Positions 56,901 to 64,000 of a DNA stretch of 64,000 nucleotides are shown in pieces (within the stretch, counting starts at the first letter, position 1; every line of letters starts with the position of its first letter). The position numbers and the translations under genes are program-made. The notes beneath the pieces are model-generated. The model worked only from the letters and a program-made list of their open reading frames with translations, was not told the origin of the DNA and searched no databases. This DNA comes from Mesostigma viride (lineage: Eukaryota > Streptophyta > Mesostigmatophyceae > Mesostigmatales > Mesostigmataceae), in contig RPFO01000643.1 in the NCBI GenBank assembly GCA_009746045.1, positions 119,501 through 183,500 on the forward strand. The letters run 5' to 3'.

Positions 56901-57030
56901 CTTGAAGCATATCCCTGGCGAGGAGAACCCTGCTGATGCATTGACAAAGCTGCCACACAAGGCCCCAGCCCAGTACAATGTACTGAGGAAGCTCATGAAT
57001 GCTGACTGTCAAGTCGGTCTATCTGTCTAA
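53983..57030 (+). CDS. pol: Pol: integrase, retropepsin-like, reverse transcriptase, RNase H
   Basis: About 1,015 codons, open throughout (numbered from TTG at 53,980). Integrase: VQVDIQRI (Asp 20), LLQCDIQFE (Asp 73), QGVVERAIQEIK (Glu 103), so D-x29-E; SH3/chromo-like end VVWKEPSFPGKRGSWHDGV. Near residue 353 follows AMEIDTNAQVSVM with FLVLEDYDGPVILGQNFL downstream, a retropepsin-like pair in which DTGA is DTNA. RT (residues ~500-800): LLDFKRAFLKSD and ASLHGDDLHLL, i.e. HGDD where copia has YVDD. RNase H: FVDSSMD, DVAECRA, LLTDSMG, GEENPADALTKLP. Copia RT and RNase H families are clear. The frame equals that of 52,650-53,201 if 781 bp (or any length giving the same remainder by three) is removed, so the insert is what breaks pol. 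Confidence 0.9.
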   Translation: MKQSHARTPILQPGHVQVDIQRIRGLKLLVAVDRYTKYKTLEILPDMEKLTLIAALKLTRSRYPGLELLQCDIQFECCENLPEFPELLITPRESHGQQGVVERAIQEIKTVLLVERIPRTSSAIVTSAWLRSVEDRLNLRTPMFFGDIAINPLMLHTRMLPADAEQAWKEKLEAKFLKLRQKDKGWSVLEPNVGQQVVVWKEPSFPGKRGSWHDGVVTRVEAAGHKCWVAIDGSQAVHRLSWSKIRPRGGNQGDLFQVPAGVQGGGDVELPDQGATAVSSPQGDPGPAPGVPSHTVVGQAGGQAAPPERPDTRPRGVRLSDIVQALQRAKKEPKVSKLVQLDEPEVAAMEIDTNAQVSVMGPQHTGELLVGEPSCPWVSDFSGRTHLRVLGEVTAPVMGVDVTFLVLEDYDGPVILGQNFLGNPGISIRATALRRDGWGMIPLENFRTTFPVRCRAKPVKGVKWDEGEVPPAASLVIPAVLHPSSIGITHRSLAAHSPLTYDQLVQEMSSPTLFEAWKLAFSKALEEWLQFECAAPTDRRPPASRKLALRFVLKRKVVDEVSVPHVRPVLNEYHGTGSLPGEELYTPGMLHDTWRILLCLYVGLLNRGAAMSSVLLDFKRAFLKSDPEVARRVWKQDEPYCVEVPAIWKLELHQQFLVILKGLEGLRSSPIIWRLTLQEALISECGLRVSSVDPCLLLAQWEGLPVYASLHGDDLHLLAPTTWLKKFIPVISGKFSLGKELWQEPNKPVVFCGMQATLFRRDGEWSIRLQAGGDYKQTIVKALPEKITQAAGPELRGMWAWFASICGPSLMVHSRMPDEVLEDEKPRVIARLVESTPDLILSGIDFTQPITLEIFVDSSMDARQVTKVRGRSAALFAFYQSRASLFSWYSRLQKRVCISSDVAECRAICEGIQSSLYIKELMLELASVTPWTLQMETLLLTDSMGMVQFVHKQLARSRDLDYLLLKELASLVDLKHIPGEENPADALTKLPHKAPAQYNVLRKLMNADCQVGLSV

Positions 57031-57778
57031 AAGCTGAGAGCTGGGTGCTTAAGTCTCTGGATATCAGGCTGGGAGCTTGATTGTACATAATCCTGAGCAC
57101 ACCTTGAGGGGTGAGACATGTCTCTGGTGTGGGAATGTCTGACATTGTCTCTGATGGAGAGATGTCTATCTGGGGTTTTCATCTCAGTCTGAGGTTTCCC
57201 CAGATCTGTGGTTTGTGGGCGGGGTTCGATTCCCTGGTGCCGTCTTAAGGCGGAGTTTCACGGACTGGCTGACCCATCCACCATGCTGGTGAGGTGGCGA
57301 CAGGTCCCCTGATTTTCCACGGTTGGAACGAGTATGGGAGCTTGTGTTTTGCATGTGCTTCGCGTAGATGTTGTGTCTGGTTCGATAAGGGGCAGCAGAC
57401 CGGCGCCGACTCCCGTCTGGGGGTCAGCAATGTTTTCTGATGAGCTGTTGTGGGTGATCTGTGGGGTTTCGCCTAAGGTCCTGAAGGTTGTACATACTTC
57501 TCAAGTTCTTAGCTGAACACCTATGGGCTGCCACAGTTGGCCAACCTCTTGTACATGGGTAACACAACGAGCCTCCCGTGAAGGGATAGGGACTCATTGT
57601 AATTTGTTTGTGCTCCTGAGCCAGTATGGGTGCTATGTACATATAATAAGGAATCCAAGCTGACTGTCATGCCCAGCGGGTTGTGACTTGTAGTCTGGGG
57701 AGGATATCCAGTACCCATTGTGTGTGTTTGTATGTAGACTTGTGTGAGCTGCTACAGCTCAAGAAAAGAAAGGATTGG
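57031..57778 (+). other. Pol 3' non-coding region and polypurine tract
   Basis: No gene. It ends with AAGAAAAGAAAGGATTGG (57,761-57,778), the plus-strand primer tract, abutting the 3' LTR. Confidence 0.8.
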
Positions 57779-58477
57779 AGTTAACGCCAAGCGCATTGGC
57801 GTGATCCTGATTCGGCATATCTCTGCGATTCCAGCGGCACCGGAACGAGTTCATTCCGACAAGTATCAAGAAAGTTATGGCGTTCCGACTTCCCGGTCGC
57901 GCGCGAGCGCGAGCCGGCTGTTCTTCTAAGTCGGACGTGAATATTTGCCGACGACATATGGGGTCGACAGTAATTCCTGGGCTGACAGGAATTAGGTGCT
58001 GTACCTACGACGGTATTGGATTAATACGTCGTACGCAGGAAATAGGAACCTTAACCTGTGGTCTGTTGGTACCGCAGGCTTAGTCCTGGACTTCTAGGTG
58101 CAGATGCAATAATCACTGTGGTGACTGTACTCTGTGGTCACTGTGCCTGTATGGCAGACCTACTGTATAGGAACTGGGCGCTGTACAGGTAGTGAATACT
58201 GTACCGGGGGTGTTATTACTGAGCAGGCCTCCTAGGCTGCTCAGGACTAGCAAGCACAGTGCACAAGTATATAAACAATAGGCCAGTGCCAAATGGGCAT
58301 CTCTTGCGAGCCCGCCTCACGTGTTGCGCCTTGACTTGGCAAGCGCGTGTACAAGCCTCAAGTGTGTGAGCGCTGTAAACATTATCCGATTTAACAAAGC
58401 TCCGTTTCCAACCATATTCACACATTGCTGCATTGCAACCATATCCTTCACATTGCGTGTGCTAGGAAAGTTCAACT
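57779..58477 (+). repeat. 3' LTR (699 bp, AG...CT ends)
   Basis: Same length as 49,656-50,354; I see no difference between them by eye. It is followed by the target duplication ACTTT (58,478-58,482). Confidence 0.95.
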
Positions 58478-58482
58478 ACTTT

Positions 58483-58738
58483 GTGTGCCTAGAGTTGTTT
58501 GCTTGCCTAGCCGTGTGTGGCCCCGACCCAGTGTTGGTCGTGTGACCCTGCCCAGTGTTGGCATTGTCATTTGCCCTGGCCCAGTGTTGGCTATGGTAGA
58601 CTGCGCCCAGTGTTGGCCGCACCGTGTTTTCCACTCTCAGTAAACGTATTTTAATACAAGAAGTCTTTTCCATACACTTGTGCAATATCTGGGTCATAAC
58701 AGGCAAAAGATCTTTCCTCCGAGCCCCGGTTTCTGACA
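58483..58738 (+). repeat. 5' LTR of gag-only element, second part
   Basis: GTGTGCCTAGAGTTGTTTGC to GGTTTCTGACA, the same as 60,503-60,758. It contains four CCCAGTGTTGG motifs and ends CA before the primer-binding site TGGTATCGAGTAGC. Confidence 0.95.
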
Positions 58739-58757
58739 TGGTATCGAGTAGCGAGTG

Positions 58758-59156
58758 ATGCCTATGAACCCATATTTTCCAATTCCCAACGACCGCAACC
58801 TGAGATCTGGAATTGAGCTTTTTCAATTTCCCGAAGAATCTTGCCCAGACTACCTCGCAAGAGCAAATCTGCTTTTTGCCCAAGTTGAAGACATCTTCCC
58901 GGGCGTGTTTCCTGAATCTGCCTACTGCCGCTGGCTCCTGCGTGGCATTCGACAAGAATTTTTCAACTGTGTGTGTTTCAGCGAACTTCCAGACTTTTCA
59001 ATCAGAAATCTACAGGATCTGCTCGACAACAACGCAGTATCTCTGGAGAGATTAAATCACACTTTACTTCACATTACAAATCTCCAACGCAATCAAGAAC
59101 ATGTCGGGAGGTGCGCCAGCTGTGGCACGAGAAGTCAAGGAGAGCAGCGTTCTTAG
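58758..59156 (+). CDS. Leader ORF overlapping the start of gag
   Basis: 132 codons from ATG (MPMNPYFPIPNDRNLRSGIE), beginning 19 bp after the primer-binding site and overlapping gag by 56 bp in another frame. It reads like a globular protein (LFQFPEESCPDYLARANLLF; GVFPESAYCRWLLRGIRQEF) but belongs to no family I recognise. Its position directly after the LTR means it would be the first ORF on the element RNA. It could be translated or could control gag translation. Confidence 0.5.
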   Translation: MPMNPYFPIPNDRNLRSGIELFQFPEESCPDYLARANLLFAQVEDIFPGVFPESAYCRWLLRGIRQEFFNCVCFSELPDFSIRNLQDLLDNNAVSLERLNHTLLHITNLQRNQEHVGRCASCGTRSQGEQRS

Positions 59157-59984
59157 TGCTCTCAAGAATCTCAACTTCGATGGGAGCGACCCCAAGAAAT
59201 TCACCGGATTCCGAATCAAGGCGGAAGGGCAATTCGACGCCCTCGGATATTCAGATGTACTAGCTGGAAAGGATCCGATCGTGGTAAAGCAGCAAAAAAT
59301 TGGCTACGCTGCCCTGATTGCTGGCCTCGACGGCAACGCGCTACTGCATGCCGCTACGGCCCCCAACAAGTATATGCACGAGGCGTGGACCGTCCTGGTT
59401 GACGTCTATGGACGTGACGAAACGACATCCACCCATCAGGCCGCGACACTTGAGGAACTGCTGTCAGCTGAGCAGATTCCCATGGATTCTGTTCCTGCAA
59501 ATGTCAATCTCACCGAACGATTGTACCTGCAATATAATAAATTAAGCAACAATAAACTCCATGATTCCATCCTGGTGACATCACACCGCCGCAGACTTCC
59601 TGCCCAGTATGGCCCCGTCCTGGCGGCGTACAACCTTCCCCCGACTTGACGTGGAAAGACTACAAGACCGCCGTCCTGAAAGTGGACGACCATCTGCGTG
59701 TGCACCGCGCGGCCCAAGCTGGCAGCTCAGATTCCAGTGCACCAGTGTATCATACTGCTGCCTGCCCCCACTGTGCGGGTACTATCGACGAATCAGTCTT
59801 CCTCACCAAGGGTGGGAAAGTGCTGACCTGCAAGCACTGCCACCGTACCGGTCACACTGAGGATCGCTGCTGGTCCAAGAAGGCGGAGAACAAGTCCAAG
59901 AAACCTGAGGCGCACTTCACCATGGACGGCGAGCCACTGGCTGACGACGTGGCAGATGTTCCTGCTGGTTTTTTCATTGAGTAG
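59101..59984 (+). pseudogene. gag: Gag of gag-only LTR element (copia type), one frameshift
   Basis: It starts MSGGAPAVAREVKESSVLSA. The copia gag region (LNFDGSDPKKFTGFRIKAEG; GYAALIAGLDGNALLHAATA; VNLTERLYLQYNKLSNNKLH) runs to a stop at 59,647-59,649 (...AYNLPPT). The protein continues in another frame from about 59,640 (LTWKDYKTAVLKVDDHLRVH) through the zinc knuckle CKHCHRTGHTEDRC to ADVPAGFFIE and a stop at 59,982-59,984. The single shift lies near 59,640. It resembles the gag at 46,975 in layout (copia gag, one CCHC, short VP(P/A)GF tail, no pol) though diverged in sequence. Either an inactivated copy or a base error; the LTRs are intact. Confidence 0.8.
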
Positions 59985-60014
59985 CCGGAATACGTGACAT
60001 GCAGTATGGGGGTG

Positions 60015-60758
60015 TGTCAAATATCTAGCGATGTTTCTCTACTTTTGTCACGCATTATGTTATCACGCATTATATGCGGGGAAAATTGACGCCGTCAGCT
60101 AGGTGTTTATTTACACGACTTGTTGTTGGGTTTGCATCCCTATTAATTGCACCCACAGGTCGTTGACTAGTTTAATATCATATACAATGTTTGAGTGTAC
60201 TAAAATCCGAATGATGTTGCTCGGAATACAGCAAGCGTTACCTGTCAGCACCGTTACAGGTGCCGTAATTTACATCGGCTCTCTCCGGATCAGATCAGGT
60301 CCGCAGTTTGTGGTGCCGCCCTGGAGGCGATAGGACTTTGAGCCTATCAGACCACACACACAATGTACCATGATGTGGACAATAGATTACAGGCTGCAAA
60401 GTCGTTATTATCTAGTGTTCTTTCCGTGGTTGTAGAGACGCTAAGCTGCAGTGCCGTCAGATGTAAATCAACGGTGCATAATGCATTAGCCGCCACTACT
60501 TTGTGTGCCTAGAGTTGTTTGCTTGCCTAGCCGTGTGTGGCCCCGACCCAGTGTTGGTCGTGTGACCCTGCCCAGTGTTGGCATTGTCATTTGCCCTGGC
60601 CCAGTGTTGGCTATGGTAGACTGCGCCCAGTGTTGGCCGCACCGTGTTTTCCACTCTCAGTAAACGTATTTTAATACAAGAAGTCTTTTCCATACACTTG
60701 TGCAATATCTGGGTCATAACAGGCAAAAGATCTTTCCTCCGAGCCCCGGTTTCTGACA
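60015..60758 (+). repeat. 3' LTR of gag-only element (744 bp)
   Basis: TGTCAAATATCTAGCG to TTTCTGACA, continuous. It shows the empty site ACTACTTTGTGTGCC for the insertion of the autonomous element in the 5' LTR. Confidence 0.95.
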
Positions 60759-61480
60759 GTGTGCAGCCGCCCCTTGCGTGCGCGGTGTATGTACATGTGT
60801 GTGCAGCCGCCCCTTGCGTGTGCGGTGGATGTACATGTGCGGGCAGTTGCCCCTTGCGTGCGCGGTGTATGTACATGTGTTTGCACTCGCCCCTTGCGTG
60901 CGCGGTGTATGTACATGTGTGTGCAGCCGCCCCTTGCGTGCATGGTGTATGTACATGTGCTTGCACTGGCCCCGTGCGTGCGCGGTGTATGTACGTGTGT
61001 GTGCAGCCGCCCCTTGCGTGCGCGGTGTATGTACGTGTGTGCGCACTCGCCCCTTGCGTGCGCGGTGTATGTACGTGTGTGTGCAGCCGCCCCTTGCGTG
61101 CGCGGTGTATGTACATGTGTGTGCATCCTTGTCCTTGCGTGCGCGGTGTATGTACATGTGTTTGCACTCGCCCCTTGCGTGCGCGGTGTATGTACATGTG
61201 TGTGCAGCCGCCCCTTGCGTGCATGGTTTATGTACATGTGTGTGCAGTCGCCCCGTGCGTGCGCAGTGTATGTACGTGTGTGTGCAGCCGCCCCTTGCGT
61301 GCGTGGTGTGTGTACATGTGAGTGCAGCCGCCCCTTGCGTGCGCGGTGTATGTACGTGTGTGTGCAGCAGCCCCTTGCGTGCTTTGTGTGTGTACATGTG
61401 TGTGAATCCTTGTCCTTGCGTGCATGGTGTATGTACATGTGGGTGCAGCCGGCCCTTGCGTGCGCGGTGGATGTACACAT
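60759..61480 (+). repeat. 40-bp minisatellite, segment 3
   Basis: About 18 units. It starts with the duplicated GTGTG and continues in phase from segment 2. Confidence 0.95.
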
Positions 61481-62257
61481 CAAGTTTCGTTTAAGTGGCC
61501 AGCCGGAGCGGCTGCTTAGGTTTTAGCGGACAAGTGTTCGAAGCGCGTCATTGGTGAATTACTTGGGAACTTGGGTTTCCCCGCGAAACTCCAACCGCAC
61601 GTTCAGATTTCCAAATCTCAAGTAAAGTTCGGCGCAACTTTCTGAACGGGAGCAGTTGACGAGCAGCATTCCTCCGGACGAATGAATTGCGTTCCATACT
61701 TGCGCAAAATTTTGAAAGGTAGCTTGCGTGCAGCCCTACTAAAATTTGCGCGGACGTTCAGATTTCCAAATCTCGGGTAAATTTCGGCGGAACTTTCTGA
61801 ACGGGGGTAGTTGGCGGGCAGCGTTCCTCCAGACGAATGAAATGCGTTCCATACTAGCGCAAAATTTTGAAAGGTAGCTTGCGTGCAGCCCTACTAAAAT
61901 TTGCGCGAAGTGTGGGACTGAAAATTCGTAACGGAAACTTTTTGGAAGTTGCCGTCACTTCCTTTTGTGCAAACGTGTGGGAGTGAAAATTCGTAACGGA
62001 AACTTTTTGGTAGTTGCCGTCACTTCATTTTGCGCGAGTGTTGGGCTGAAAATTTGTAACGGAAACTTTTTGGTAGTTGGCGTCACTTCCTTTGGTTCGA
62101 CTGAAAATTCGCTGAAATTCGCTGAATTCGTACCGTAGCCTAATTTTTAGTACCTCGAAGTGACGGGGCACCTAAAAATTTGCCCACAAGTACACTTGGC
62201 AGCGCGCTCACTGGGAAAAATTGTACAGCCGCTCCGGCGGGCCACTTGAACGAATTG
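61481..62257 (-). mobile_element. 777-bp inverted-repeat element (MITE-like), copy 2
   Basis: Reverse complement of 53,202-53,982 with few differences. It is inserted in a minisatellite unit of the type GTGGATGTACATGTGCGGGC, whose halves lie on either side (GTGGATGTACACAT | ATGATGTGCGGGC), so the empty site is nearly known. A 2-bp AT duplication or an imprecise insertion is possible. Confidence 0.85.
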
Positions 62258-62672
62258 TAATGATGTGCGGGCAGTTGCCCCTTGCGTGCGCGGTGTATGT
62301 ACATGTGAGTGCAGCCGCCCCTTGCGTGCGCGGTGTATGTACGTGTGTGTGCAGCCCCCCCGTGGTTGCGCGGTGTATGTACATGTGAGTGCAGCCGTCC
62401 CTTCCGTGCATGGTGTGTGTACGTGTGTGTGCAGTTGCCCCTTGCGTGCGCAGTGTATGTACGTGTGTGTGCATGCCGGCCCTTGCGTGCATGGTGTATG
62501 TACGTGTGTGTGCAGCCGGCCCTTGCGTGCATGGTGTGTGTACATGTGAGTGCAGCCGTCCCTTCCGTGCATGGTGTGTGTACGTGTGTGTGCAGTTGCC
62601 CCTTGCGTGCGCAGTGTATGTACGTGTGTGTGCATGCCGGCCCTTGCGTGCATGGTGTGTGTACGTGTGTGT
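62258..62672 (+). repeat. 40-bp minisatellite, segment 4
   Basis: About ten units, including an internal duplication of a ~180-bp block (62,380-62,490 and 62,552-62,670). It ends at GTGTGTGTGCAGTTTG. Confidence 0.95.
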
Positions 62673-64000
62673 GCAGTTTGTTAAAAGGCATGGGGTTATT
62701 ATTATGGGGACTTAAATTAATAATTTGTAGGTGGTGAATCATTGCCGACTTAAGCGTCAGGAGCCAGGAAAATTATTTATTACGTCCATATGGTGTGGCT
62801 TTCCATGGCTACCTCAAGGTAGCGTGAACATTGGTAATTATGGTAGGTGAGTGGTGGCGGCGGCCCTGGTATGCGCATGGGCCGACAATGGGTCGATAAC
62901 GACAGCTGGTATGTTGGAACATGGTGCATGCGCATGCATGACTCGGTACGGCATGGTATGACATGCACATGACACAATACTATAATCTGGTGAAGATAGT
63001 GACCAATGGTCCTAGTGCCATTGTACAACTTGGCACATAGTCATAGTGTCCGTTCACGTAGGACAAATCCCACTTAGGTACTACTATCCGAGCATATCTA
63101 TTTGTTAATTAGGGCTCGAATACAACTGCCCGTATTATAGATTTCTGCACGGTCAGCATAATGGGCATATTCAAGACAGGATTCTTGACACCCTCCTTGC
63201 ACATGATGCTGTCTATAAATACAAATGCTAGATCCTGGGCGAGGGTAGTCGGGTACCTAAGTGGATTCCCTCCTTACACGACACCCTGGTCTTGATATAA
63301 AACAGCAAGAAAAATGAGGGCAAGATTGTGTAGCCCCATATTGTCACATGGAGTGCGCCACACGAGGGTGGAGCCAAACTGGAAACAGGCTCTTAAACTG
63401 GAAAGACTGGTTGCTCAGTGTTGAGGCTGGATGCAGACTGTAGCCGGTACTGGTTGATGCCAGGGTTGCAGCTCGAAACGTTGGGAACTGGTAGCGGCTG
63501 GTAAACCGGTGACGTCAGCTGTTGTGTGTGCACACACGATCTATGCTGTGTGTGGGTACAGTTTCTTGTGTGGTGCTGGTAGTGCTACTTTGACTTGTTT
63601 GCCAACAGGTTTTGATGCAAATTACTGCAACTACTACAAGGTGAACTGTGACGTGAGGATGTAGAGCTGGTTGCTGGACTGCTACTTGCTAGCTAGACAA
63701 GTGCGTGCAGCTGACTGCAGCTACTATCTACTCTACGCCTGTCGTGGAGAGTCATGCATGTGCTGCTGGGTGCTACTACTTCTCCTTGCTGGCTAGGCAA
63801 GTGTGGGTAGCTGCCTGCATGGACTATGCAGTGTACTCTGTTCCTGCTGGTGTTGCCTGCTGTGCTTGTTGATGCCAGTGTGATGGTGCTGATGGGACTG
63901 TGCTGTTACTGCTGCTTACATTATGGGGCAACTGGTTGCTAGTGGGTGTCTAGTGCTGGCACGTGATAATGCAACTAGCTGTTACTGCTGCTAGTGGTGC
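62673..64000. other. No gene recognised
   Basis: Single-copy-looking sequence. From about 63,390 it is rich in GCTGGT/CTACTG/TGCTGCT words with weak internal repeats (GCTAGACAAGTGCGTGCAGCT and GCTAGGCAAGTGTGGGTAGCT). No supported coding frame. Confidence 0.4.

Larger units (their letters stand above)
49656..58477 (+). mobile_element. Autonomous LTR retrotransposon with INT-PR-RT-RH order
   Basis: 8,822 bp with 699-bp LTRs (49,656-50,354 and 57,779-58,477) of equal length and apparently identical sequence, and 5-bp target duplication ACTTT (49,651-49,655; 58,478-58,482). The LTRs start AGTTAACGCC and end GTTCAACT, so the terminal dinucleotides are AG...CT, not TG...CA. A purine tract AAGAAAAGAAAGGATTGG precedes the 3' LTR. 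The interior carries an extra ORF, gag, and pol separated from gag by one UGA; pol is broken by a 781-bp insert. Equal LTRs indicate a recent insertion. Confidence 0.9.
49168..60758 (+). mobile_element. Gag-only LTR retrotransposon, its 5' LTR split by another element
   Basis: 5-bp target duplication GTGTG (49,163-49,167; 60,759-60,763). The 5' LTR consists of 49,168-49,655 (488 bp) and 58,483-58,738 (256 bp), separated by an 8.8-kb LTR element. Together they make 744 bp, exactly the length of the intact 3' LTR (60,015-60,758), with the same sequence order. Then follow a primer-binding site TGGTATCGAG (58,739, like the initiator-Met site TGGTATCAGAGC), a leader ORF, gag, the purine tract GTATGGGGGTG and the 3' LTR. 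No pol. Confidence 0.9.

Noticed and set aside
43405-62672. Spaced repeats considered as a CRISPR-like array
   Set aside because: Units are contiguous 40-bp satellites without unique spacers, in eukaryotic sequence full of introns and retroelements.

Overview
The window looks like nuclear DNA of a green alga, most likely a chlorophyte of the Chlamydomonas/Volvox kind. This is inferred from GC-rich coding exons full of Gly, Ala and Ser runs, introns ending in long C-rich pyrimidine tracts, very long simple repeats, and the mix of Ty1/copia-type, LINE-type and DNA transposons. The species cannot be named from sequence alone. There are no operons, ribosome binding sites or other prokaryotic features. 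Almost everything is transposable elements and satellites; one host gene can be recognised.

Left part (1-23 kb). A 45-bp tandem array at 1.2-1.9 kb is split by a short ORF1-carrying retroelement. A host gene starts near 2,974 and runs through three exons to 6,492. Its third intron appears to hold a 14.1-kb CACTA-type DNA transposon (6,952-21,049). The gene's last exon seems to follow at 21,197-22,869. The CACTA-like element carries subterminal repeats, a 353-bp tandem repeat, a segmental duplication, several minisatellites, unrecognised exon-like pieces and a LINE ORF1-like gene.

Middle part (23-43 kb). Nested and truncated elements follow. They are ORF1-only retroelements with TTAA-repeat tails, a hAT-like element (24,790-28,198) with a TTAA-site element nested in it, a LINE ORF2 remnant with a 17-bp target duplication, a (TTG) repeat of about 390 bp, and a decayed copia-like pol on the minus strand (34.7-37.9 kb) next to a second, inverted copy of the TTAA-site element. 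Then come about 3 kb of apparently non-coding DNA with repeated CAACGGCCGTTG palindromes, and a truncated plastid-like tRNA-Ser.

Right part (43-64 kb). One minisatellite of about 40-bp units (43.4-62.7 kb) has been cut into four pieces by insertions whose target duplications can be read: a chimeric gag-only LTR element (44,316-48,757, TSD TGTGC), a second gag-only LTR element (49,168-60,758, TSD GTGTG), and a 777-bp inverted-repeat element (61,481-62,257). Inside the 5' LTR of the second gag-only element sits a near-complete autonomous LTR element (49,656-58,477, 699-bp LTRs, TSD ACTTT), and its pol is in turn interrupted by a sister of the 777-bp element.

The most unusual system is the autonomous LTR element and its decayed minus-strand relative. 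Both have integrase, then a retropepsin-like domain, then reverse transcriptase and RNase H, an order that is neither Ty1/copia (PR-INT-RT-RH) nor Ty3 (PR-RT-RH-INT). Both carry HGDD at the reverse transcriptase active site, D-x29-E spacing in integrase, and DT(N/Q)A in place of DTGA. In the intact copy gag and pol share a frame and are separated by one UGA, an extra ORF precedes gag, and the LTRs end AG...CT.
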